The notes under the pieces are model-generated. The model was not told the DNA's origin. It searched no databases and saw only the letters and a list, made by a program, of their open reading frames with translations. Source: CAJMGO01 sp900557305 (GTDB lineage Bacteria > Bacillota_I > Bacilli_A > RF39 > UBA660). From it: a DNA stretch of 64,000 nt. The translations under genes and the position numbers were made by a program. Positions 35,188 to 42,251 of the stretch are shown piece by piece. Numbering within the stretch: position 1 is the stretch's first letter; the number at the start of each line of letters is the position of its first letter. The DNA lies in contig CAJMGO010000001.1 in assembly GCA_905212975.1 (NCBI GenBank), forward strand, positions 124,001 through 188,000. Reading direction: 5' to 3'.

Positions 35188-36384
35188 GTGGTGGTTAAAA
35201 AAGTTTTCAACAAAAATGAAAATAAAATATTATTAATGTTAGCTTTTTTTAGTATTTCTATTGGACTTTGGAATAATTTTAGGCAATTATGGTTAGAAGA
35301 TAACTCATTTTCTGTTTCAAATATTAGTAATATCATAAGCCTAGGTACATTGATAAGTGTAATAGCAATAGCATTAATTGGAAAATATGTAAAATTAAAT
35401 AAACTAAAAAACACATTATCAATTGTTCTTATTTTAAAATTTGTTAATATGTTGTTCTTATATATTTTAAATAATTCAAATTTATTATTGCTAATCAATA
35501 TCTTGATAATAATTGATATTGTCACAGAATACATAACCATAACAAGTATTTATCCGTTAATAACAACACTTACTAAAAATGGTACTATATATAGCAAGAG
35601 AAGATTAACAGAATATTTGTTTAGGGACATCGGAATATTATTTGGTGGTATTTTTATTGGAAAGACTATTTCTGGAATTTTAATTAATTATAATGTTTGT
35701 TTAATAATTTCAAATATATTTCTATTAATTTCTATTTTTATAATAATGACAATGAGAATAGATACAAGTAATGAAATAAGCAAAGACAAAACTTCTTGTT
35801 TAAAAATTGTATTAAAAAGTAAAATTATGTATTTATATTTAATATATACATTGATTGGTACTATTGCTATGTCAACTGCATTGGGTTTAAAAATGTTAAC
35901 ATTAACAAATTATTTTAATTTTAGTGATAATATGGCAACAGTATATTTATTAGTAATTGGATTATTAGCAGATGTATTTGGAATAATTGCTTTAAAATAT
36001 CTAACACCAAAAAATGATTACCTAACGATAACATTAAAATTTGGTATAAGGTTTTTAGGATATATTTTAGCCTTCTTTTCTAATAATTTATTTATTATTA
36101 TAATAGCAATATCTTGGTCAATTTTTATATCTACAGCATATGAAAATATTTGTGATGCGGTATATATAAATAGACTTGAAAATAGATATCAATTAAGTTT
36201 TTCAAATATGTGTCATATTATAAGATTTTTAGGAGAATCAATAGGGGTGTTTCTTTGTGGAATAATGTATGAAATAGGATTAAAATATATGTTTGGATTG
36301 TCAGCATTGTTTATGGTGTTTCAAATTAGTATAGCCTATTATTTAATAAGTTTAAGAAAGAAAGAGGCTGTTATCAATGAGTAG
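35188..36384 (+). CDS. MFS-type transporter paired with the HAD-GNAT gene
   Basis: A 398-residue protein with about twelve hydrophobic segments. It starts with GTG; GAGGAG lies 7 bases upstream within the last codons of the HAD-GNAT gene. Loop features such as KYVKLNKLKN and KRRLTEYLFRDIGILFGG fit MFS carriers. Tight linkage to the upstream phosphatase-acetyltransferase (2 bases) and overlap with the following 2H phosphoesterase (8 bases) indicate a three-gene operon dealing with one substrate. Export of that substrate is inferred. Confidence 0.7.
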   Translation: MVVKKVFNKNENKILLMLAFFSISIGLWNNFRQLWLEDNSFSVSNISNIISLGTLISVIAIALIGKYVKLNKLKNTLSIVLILKFVNMLFLYILNNSNLLLLINILIIIDIVTEYITITSIYPLITTLTKNGTIYSKRRLTEYLFRDIGILFGGIFIGKTISGILINYNVCLIISNIFLLISIFIIMTMRIDTSNEISKDKTSCLKIVLKSKIMYLYLIYTLIGTIAMSTALGLKMLTLTNYFNFSDNMATVYLLVIGLLADVFGIIALKYLTPKNDYLTITLKFGIRFLGYILAFFSNNLFIIIIAISWSIFISTAYENICDAVYINRLENRYQLSFSNMCHIIRFLGESIGVFLCGIMYEIGLKYMFGLSALFMVFQISIAYYLISLRKKEAVINE

Positions 36385-36907
36385 AATTACCTTAATAACA
36401 AAATTCAAAGAAAAAGAACTAAATAATCAACTAAAGAATATTCATTATCATATGTGTAAAGTACCTTATGGTATTAATGATGAATTGAGAAATGAAATTG
36501 ATAATTTGCCATATCATTTTACAATATTTGCTACTGATAAACAAAATGAAAGTAAGTTATTAAATATTGCTAGTGATATAAAAATGAATAAAATAAAATT
36601 AAAAATTAACGATATAAGAATAATGAATGAGCGAAATAATAGTTTTGTATTATACTTTTCCATAGAAGAAAATAAAGATATAAAAGAATTACAGAAAAAA
36701 TTCTTTTAACAAATTCCTGGAGAGAATTATGATCCAGATAAATTTACTTTTCATATGACATTACATATTGATAAAGATGAAAAATTAGTTAATAAAATAA
36801 AAGAAGAGATAGAATTTAATTTTAAGTCATTTAGACTTGTATTTGATGAATTAGCTTTATATGACTATCCTGGAGATATGATTAAAGAAATTAGTATAAA
36901 GGAGTAA
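36377..36907 (+). pseudogene. 2H phosphoesterase (LigT/2'-5' RNA ligase superfamily) with one in-frame TAA
   Basis: A 176-codon gene with both His-x-Thr motifs of the 2H superfamily: YHFTIFATD near residue 55 and FHMTLHID in the second half. TAA at 36707-36709 interrupts the frame after LQKKFF, and the same frame continues QIPGENYDPDKF to a stop at 36905. 2H enzymes open or close 2',3'-cyclic or 2'-5' phosphodiester bonds. The enzyme needs both motifs, so the stop should abolish activity unless it is a sequencing error or is read through. It overlaps the transporter gene by 8 bases. Confidence 0.75.
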
Positions 36908-36913
36908 AATAAT

Positions 36914-37384
36914 ATGATAGAAAATTTAAAAGATAAATATGTATTTTTTGATGTTGATGGAACATTGTCTGAGTATAGATATAAAGATAGATTATATGGC
37001 GGCGGATGTTCTGAACTTGGCTGTCAATCGCTTGAAGATTTATTGTTTAATGATTTATTTTATAAGGCTAGACCACTTAAAACAATGCAAAGAGTTATAG
37101 AAAATTTGGACAGTAATAAAATACTTATTTTAGGTGCAGTTACAACTAATACTGAAATAGAACAAAAATATAAATGGCTATCTAAACATTATCCAAATGT
37201 AAAAAGAGAAAATATATTTTTTATATGTTCTACATTATTAAAACCAGAAGTTATAATTGAATATTGTAAACACTATAACATTGATATAAAACAAACAGTA
37301 TTTGTAGATGATAGAATAGATGTTTTAAGAAAAGCAGAAGAAATGGGAATAACAGCATATCATCCTAGTTCTTTTACAGAATGA
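36914..37384 (+). CDS. HAD-like phosphatase
   Basis: A 156-residue HAD-fold hydrolase: VFFDVDGTLSEYRYKD (nucleophile motif I), ILGAVTTNTEIE in place of motif II, and VFVDDRIDVLRKAEEMGI (motif IV). A short Cys-containing cap (LYGGGCSELGCQS) follows motif I. The substrate is unknown. It lies 6 bases behind the broken 2H gene and 17 bases ahead of a carrier, repeating the island's hydrolase-then-transporter order. It ends with TGA. Confidence 0.75.
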   Translation: MIENLKDKYVFFDVDGTLSEYRYKDRLYGGGCSELGCQSLEDLLFNDLFYKARPLKTMQRVIENLDSNKILILGAVTTNTEIEQKYKWLSKHYPNVKRENIFFICSTLLKPEVIIEYCKHYNIDIKQTVFVDDRIDVLRKAEEMGITAYHPSSFTE

Positions 37385-37400
37385 GTAGGAAAATTGAAGT

Positions 37401-38618
37401 ATGAAAAGATTATTAAGAATTAGTTTTGATTTATCACTATTATCATTTATACCAATAATATCTTGGTTTCTACTTGGAATAATAGTTGATAAGAATTTAA
37501 TTAATATATTTACACTAACTTATCCGTTACAATTTATATATTATATAATTAAGTCTATATTTTCTACTGGGGCTAATATAAGTAAAGAAAAAGATAAAAA
37601 TGAAAATGCAGTAATGTCAGGTTTAGTATTAGGAACAATTGTTTCTATAATTATTTTTACTATAATTCTATTAAATGTAGATAATTATATTAGTTTTATG
37701 AATATGGATATAAGTACATATAAAAACTTTACTATATATTCAATATTACAACTATTTATTTGTTTAGAATTTGCGATGATGCAAGATAAACTATATTATG
37801 AAGAAAAAAATAAATTAGCAAATAAACATTCTTTAGTATTTAATTTGTTAAATTTTATATTATTGATTGGAACATCTTTAATAACAAAAAATCAAGTTAT
37901 TATAATTGCAACAACATTAATTCCATTAGCAATATATACTTTGTATATTTATATTAAAAATAGTAATAATTTTAAATTTAATATTAATGTATTAAAGTGT
38001 ATAAAATACGATTCAGTTGAGTTGTTCAATAATATTGCATTCTTTTTAATATTCTTGTTTGGATTATCTAATGCCTTAGAATATGGAGAAATGTATGCAA
38101 CTGCTTTAACTTTTATAGCATTAATAACAGATACACAGTGGGATACTTTTGATGCTATAAAAGAGGCAGCAACAATAGATATTAGTAAAAGAAAATTTAA
38201 TTATATAGAACATAGAAATAATGCTTACAAATTATCAGGAATATTATTTGGGACAAGCTTAATTATGTTTGTATTATTATATGGATTTTATGATTTAGAT
38301 TTTAAAATTACAATGCTATATTTTTCATTTGAAATAGTTAATTTTTTAATTTATCCAATATATAGAATTAAAACTTGTTATTTACAATTAGAATATTCAG
38401 CTTTTAAAATTACATCAAATAAGATAATAGCATCAATACTTAGAATGTTCATGTCATTATTAAAAACGCCATTTTGTACAGGAATAGGACAAGTTTGTTC
38501 ATCAGTTTATCAATTTATAACAGTTAGTATAATGTTTGGTCATAGTTTTAAAATTGATAAAACAGGTTGTGTTGTTAAAAAGAAATCAATATTGAATAAT
38601 GATACTATGACAGACTAA
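37401..38618 (+). CDS. MATE-like multidrug/flippase-type transporter
   Basis: A 405-residue membrane protein with about twelve hydrophobic segments. The start (RISFDLSLLSFIPIISWFLLG) and the loop STGANISKEKDKNENAVMSG resemble the MATE/polysaccharide-flippase fold, where two six-helix bundles face each other. I could not find an MFS loop signature, so MATE-like is favoured over MFS. It ends the long hydrolase-carrier run; the cargo is unknown. Confidence 0.6.
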   Translation: MKRLLRISFDLSLLSFIPIISWFLLGIIVDKNLINIFTLTYPLQFIYYIIKSIFSTGANISKEKDKNENAVMSGLVLGTIVSIIIFTIILLNVDNYISFMNMDISTYKNFTIYSILQLFICLEFAMMQDKLYYEEKNKLANKHSLVFNLLNFILLIGTSLITKNQVIIIATTLIPLAIYTLYIYIKNSNNFKFNINVLKCIKYDSVELFNNIAFFLIFLFGLSNALEYGEMYATALTFIALITDTQWDTFDAIKEAATIDISKRKFNYIEHRNNAYKLSGILFGTSLIMFVLLYGFYDLDFKITMLYFSFEIVNFLIYPIYRIKTCYLQLEYSAFKITSNKIIASILRMFMSLLKTPFCTGIGQVCSSVYQFITVSIMFGHSFKIDKTGCVVKKKSILNNDTMTD

Positions 38619-38698
38619 ATATAGATATATTGTGTCTAATTTTATCGTCATTGCCGTCATTTTATGTAAATTATGTAAAAAAAATCAAAAAACAATGT

Positions 38699-38704
38699 TA
38701 TAAT
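38699..38704 (+). promoter_or_regulatory. Extended -10 promoter for the next unknown gene set
   Basis: TATAAT preceded by TGT, 33 bases before the ATG at 38737, which has AGGAGG upstream. Confidence 0.6.
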
Positions 38705-38736
38705 AGAAAACAAATAAATGAATTTAGGAGGATATT

Positions 38737-39324
38737 ATGTATAGTGAAGATGCTTATTGCTTGGGATTATTATATGCGCATATATATGCGAATAAAAAAA
38801 TGGTATTAAAAGATGATCTGGATAAATTCCATAAAATTATTGAATCTAATTTAAGGAGTATGAATAAAGATATATATGCCACTGGTTGGTATGATAATGA
38901 TCCTAGTATATATTTTGCAAGTGAAGGAAAAAATGGTGAAATATATTATGTTTTATATCCTAATTTTGATTTAGATAGAGCTAAGTCAAAATATATAGGA
39001 TGTTTATCTACTGATGTATTAGTTGCTTCTCAAAAAGAAAATGCATTAAATTCAATAGATTTAAAAAAAGAAAACGGAAGAATTGTTAAGAAAAAAATAA
39101 ATGAATTGCGAATTCCTACTTATGACTTTTTAAAAGATGTAGAAGTTTGTGAGATTAAGCATAACGAAGATCATATACAACTTCAAGAAGCAGCTAATAG
39201 AAGAATTGAGGAAGGTAGACGTAGGGAAGCAAAAGCTTGGCATGATGCTAAAGATTTTCATGTTGGAACAAGTGCAGTTGATGTTGAAATAGGACAAGAA
39301 ATAAAAAAATTAATACGAAAATAA
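38737..39324 (+). CDS. Unknown protein, 195 residues
   Basis: No family recognised. The first 125 residues look alpha/beta (YCLGLLYAHIYANKKM, GWYDNDPSIYFASEGKNGEI, YVLYPNFDLDRAKSKYIG). The end has a charged helix with RRIEEGRRREAKAWHDAKDF. There is no membrane segment. It heads a small unit with two further unknown genes, the next beginning 10 bases after its stop. Function cannot be stated. Confidence 0.55.
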   Translation: MYSEDAYCLGLLYAHIYANKKMVLKDDLDKFHKIIESNLRSMNKDIYATGWYDNDPSIYFASEGKNGEIYYVLYPNFDLDRAKSKYIGCLSTDVLVASQKENALNSIDLKKENGRIVKKKINELRIPTYDFLKDVEVCEIKHNEDHIQLQEAANRRIEEGRRREAKAWHDAKDFHVGTSAVDVEIGQEIKKLIRK

Positions 39325-39334
39325 GGTGAAAGTT

Positions 39335-39940
39335 ATGTCTATATTAAAAAATAGATATTATTGTATTAGTAAAGATAACAAAGTATTTGCATATATAATT
39401 GTAAAAAAAGATTTTTATGCAGAAGGATTTATTATTGATGAGGGAATTGTATTATCTGGTTATTTCTTTAATTATGGGCAATTGAATTGTTTCAAATTAG
39501 ACAATTCAACGCAAGAAATAAATTCTATGCCGAAAAGTATTTCTTTTGTTCCAACAATTAAAAGTCGTTCAATAAATTTAGACGGAATCATAGAATATCC
39601 TCAATTTGATTTATATAATTCTGAGATGGATGAATATTGTAGTACTTGGTTAAAGGATAAATATGATTCATCTTATTCAATTAATTTAATTGATAATCCA
39701 GAGTATATTGAAAAAATAAACTATTTAATAAGAAAAGGTATTAGTAATTTAAATGAAAAAAATAAAAATATCTATGATTACATAAAAAATCATAGATATT
39801 GTAATTTGAAAGAACAATTAAGAGATATTAGTTTATCTTCTTTTGATGAAGAATTAATAACTGATTTAAAGGATTATTTAAATATATTAAATTCTAATAA
39901 AGAACAGAAAACAAAAAAATTAAGAAAAAGAAAAAAATAA
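39335..39940 (+). CDS. Unknown protein, 201 residues
   Basis: No family recognised. The N-terminal part is beta-rich (YYCISKDNKVFAYIIVKKDF, FIIDEGIVLSGYFF) and resembles a small barrel; the middle holds EYPQFDLYNSEMDEYCSTW; the C-terminus is strongly basic (TKKLRKRKK), suggesting nucleic-acid contact. The ATG at 39335 has AAGGTGA upstream; a GTG at 39326 lies within that site. Confidence 0.55.
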   Translation: MSILKNRYYCISKDNKVFAYIIVKKDFYAEGFIIDEGIVLSGYFFNYGQLNCFKLDNSTQEINSMPKSISFVPTIKSRSINLDGIIEYPQFDLYNSEMDEYCSTWLKDKYDSSYSINLIDNPEYIEKINYLIRKGISNLNEKNKNIYDYIKNHRYCNLKEQLRDISLSSFDEELITDLKDYLNILNSNKEQKTKKLRKRKK

Positions 39941-39954
39941 TAGGAGGAAACAAT

Positions 39955-40502
39955 ATGGGTAATTTTAATGAAGAGATGAAAAAAGAATTAACAGAATATA
40001 CTTAAAAATGGATGAATTAGCTCATAATCTATCAAGTAGACTTAATATAAAGAATAATTCAATAAATCAAAGTCAAGATAGTCGAGAAGCAATATCTAAA
40101 CAAGATGAAATTGAAAAAGAACTATATGAAGTTAGAGTATTTAATGAAGATGATAGAAAAAATAATAAGTCTTGTAAATTAGAGTAACACAAAGCCTTAC
40201 TATACATAGATGATGTATCTGAAAAATACTCAAATGATATGGAAAATAATGTTTATTATGAATGCATATGTTTAGAATGTGGTAAACATAAAGATTATAA
40301 AATGTCTTTATCCGATAGAAGGCATATAATAAAAACTAATTTATCGCCTATGGAAACTTTCATGTCATTTTATGAAGTAAGAAAAAGATATTTAGAATTA
40401 ATAAAACAAAATTGTACAGTAGAAGAAATAATTGATAATTTGAATTCCTTTTATAAAAAGAATCAGGAACAAGGCCCAGTATTAACAAAAAAGAAAAACT
40501 AA
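39955..40502 (+). pseudogene. Unknown gene broken by a frameshift and an in-frame TAA
   Basis: AGGAGG precedes the ATG at 39955. The first frame gives only 16 codons (GNFNEEMKKELTEYT) before a stop. Another frame continues from about 40002 as LKMDELAHNLSSRLNIKNN and runs to TAA at 40185-40187. The same frame then resumes as HKALLYIDDVSEKYSND and ends at 40502 with a Cys pair (YECICLECGKHKDY). The simplest reading is one gene of about 180 codons with one frameshift near 40000 and one nonsense change. Function unknown; the CxxC pair suggests a zinc ribbon. Confidence 0.55.
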
Positions 40503-40613
40503 TTCTAGTTTAAGATTTCAATTAATTTTAAATTTTAGAGGTTTTGGGTTTTTCCTATATTGAATTTTTCGGGATGACAAATTCAGGGCTGGCTAAGACA
40601 ATAATTTTAATAA

Positions 40614-40653
40614 AATAAGCATTAGTTTTTTTCACTAATGCTTATTATTTTTT
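40614..40653. terminator. Bidirectional intrinsic terminator
   Basis: A perfect 13-bp stem (40614-40626 with 40634-40646) and a T-rich loop, T run on the right and A-rich flank on the left. It overlaps the last codons of the minus-strand gene. Confidence 0.8.
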
Positions 40654-40955
40654 TCAAAAATTAACGGGTTATCATTCTTAATTTTTAAATTATATTTTAT
40701 TAAAAGTATTTCTTTGATTTTTGGTATCATATCATCTATTGATTCTTGATAACAACACAGCATATCAAATGTAGAATTAATATGATTATATAGAGGAGAA
40801 TCACATAAACAATCTTTATAGAAACAATCTTTCAAATAAAATGCAATTGCTTCTGGAATGATAAAACTTACCATATATTTTTTAAAATTATTATCTATTG
40901 GAACAATTCTATTAAAGAATTCTTCATCTGATACATCTTTACCGTTTAGAATCAT
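40635..40955 (-). CDS. Unknown 106-residue protein, possibly frameshifted at its N-terminus
   Basis: No family recognised. It is a soluble, partly helical protein with four Cys in the middle (CFYKDCLCDSPLYNH and DMLCCYQES). Its ATG overlaps, as ATGA, the stop of a 19-codon ORF (41011 to 40952, beginning NNYKNVVDEVILKEDIY). The two sequences read naturally as one protein, so either the genes are coupled or one base was lost near 40954. No clear ribosome site precedes either start. It lies next to a transposon-type remnant and may itself be decaying. Confidence 0.45.
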   Translation of the reverse strand: MILNGKDVSDEEFFNRIVPIDNNFKKYMVSFIIPEAIAFYLKDCFYKDCLCDSPLYNHINSTFDMLCCYQESIDDMIPKIKEILLIKYNLKIKNDNPLIFEKNNKH

Positions 40956-41033
40956 ATATAAATATCTTCTTTCAAAATAACTTCATCAACAACATTTTTA
41001 TAATTATTCATTTTATTTTTTTTAGATAGTTTT

Positions 41034-41231
41034 TTATTTTTTTTTCCTGTAGTTATTCATCATAGTTTCAAATTTTATATTACATTCATTACTTACTGAA
41101 GAAAGATAGTCAGTAAGTTGATTATTCATTAGTAGGTTTCTATATAATTGTTTTTTATGTTTTTTAATATAATTTAGTTTTAACAATGATACGGATAAAA
41201 TATAAATTATCCGTATGAATGAAAAAAACAA
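41034..41231 (-). pseudogene. TnpV-like transposon-encoded protein remnant
   Basis: The readable part (LLKLNYIKKHKKQLYRNLLM, then NNQLTDYLSSVSNECNIKFE) matches the middle of TnpV-type proteins carried by Tn4451-like and related mobilisable transposons. In those, a Y-L-K-x-H-K-x-x-Y helix is followed by L-x-x-Y-L. The N-terminal start here is a TTG without ribosome site and the C-terminal third of the family is missing, so it is a fragment. It supports a mobile-element origin of the surrounding DNA. Confidence 0.55.
41189..41216. repeat. Inverted repeat ATACGGATAA / TTATCCGTAT
   Basis: A perfect 10-bp inverted repeat with an 8-base spacer, inside the TnpV-like fragment and 44 bases before the Fic promoter. 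Could be a transposon end or an operator. Confidence 0.6.
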
Positions 41232-41237
41232 TATTGT

Positions 41238-41288
41238 TCCGCAAATGGTATAAAATATATTGACATATTATTCCAGAAACGGTATAAT
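41238..41288 (+). promoter_or_regulatory. Promoter and repeated operator of the HTH-Fic gene
   Basis: TTGACA (41260-41265) and TATAAT (41283-41288) are 17 bases apart. A 17-base direct repeat of form TTCC-N2-AAA-N-GGTATAA occurs at 41238-41254 and 41271-41287, 33 bases apart (about three helical turns). One copy covers the -10 box. The HTH domain of the Fic protein is the obvious candidate to bind it. Confidence 0.75.
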
Positions 41289-41309
41289 CTATATATAGAG
41301 GTGATAACT

Positions 41310-42224
41310 ATGCAAATTAGAGAAGCTAGTGAAAAATGGAATATTAGTGAAAGAAGAATAAGACAACTTATTCAAGATGGAAGAATTGAAGGTGCTGAAA
41401 AAATAGGCACAACATGGAATATTCCAGATGATGCTAATAAGCCGATTGATAAAAGGGTAAAAGATGAAATAGAATTCAAAATAGATCTACCTGAAGATTA
41501 TTTTAAAGAAGTTGATGAAAAACTTGAAAAATTAAATAGTAAAAGGCCCTTATCTAAAGAAGCAACTGAGTCATTACAAAATGCAATTAATCTTGAATGG
41601 ACATATAACAGTAATGGTATTGAAGGTAATACATTAACATTAAAAGAAACTAAAGTAGTATTAGAAGGTATTACTATAGGTGGAAAGTCTGTAAGAGAGC
41701 ACTTAGAAGCCATAAACCATGAAAATGCTATTGAATACTTAGAAGAATTAATTGGTACAAAAAGTGAAATATCCGAATGGAATATTAAAGGATTACATCA
41801 ATTAGTTTTAAAAGGAATTGATGATGAAAATGCCGGAAAATATAGAAATCATAATGTAATTATAGGTGGAGCACAACACAGACCACCAGAATATATAAAG
41901 GTTCCAGAATTGATGGAAAAATTAATGATGAACTATGATGAATGGGATAAATATCATCCAATAGTAAGAGCAGCATTATTGCATGGTGAATTAGTTAAAA
42001 TTCATCCATTTATAGATGGAAATGGTAGAACATCTAGATTAATAATGAATATGGAATTAATGAGAAGTGGATATGTACCAGTTATTATTAAAAAAGATAA
42101 TAGATTAAAATATTATGAAGCACTCGATAAAGCGCATACAACAGGTGATTATACTGATTTTGTTAAATTAGTAACAGAAGCGGAAAATGAAATGCTTGAT
42201 AGATATTTATCAGTAATTGAATAA
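41310..42224 (+). CDS. HTH-Fic fusion protein (AMP-transferase type)
   Basis: A 304-residue protein. Residues 1-45 are an excisionase/MerR-type helix-turn-helix (IREASEKWNISERRIRQLIQDGRIEGAEKIGTTW). Residues about 100-110 hold the class II inhibitory element (NSNGIEGNTLTLKE). The Fic core has HPFIDGNGRTSRL beginning near residue 232, complete with catalytic His, Asp and Arg. Fic enzymes attach AMP or another phosphate-containing group to target proteins. ATG 41310 is preferred with AGAGGTG upstream. The gene starts an operon with the AAA-TOPRIM gene 27 bases later and probably autoregulates through the repeated operator. It is the only intact Fic gene of three. Confidence 0.9.
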   Translation: MQIREASEKWNISERRIRQLIQDGRIEGAEKIGTTWNIPDDANKPIDKRVKDEIEFKIDLPEDYFKEVDEKLEKLNSKRPLSKEATESLQNAINLEWTYNSNGIEGNTLTLKETKVVLEGITIGGKSVREHLEAINHENAIEYLEELIGTKSEISEWNIKGLHQLVLKGIDDENAGKYRNHNVIIGGAQHRPPEYIKVPELMEKLMMNYDEWDKYHPIVRAALLHGELVKIHPFIDGNGRTSRLIMNMELMRSGYVPVIIKKDNRLKYYEALDKAHTTGDYTDFVKLVTEAENEMLDRYLSVIE

Positions 42225-42251
42225 TTATTAAAAATCAGGAGGTAGCAGTAT

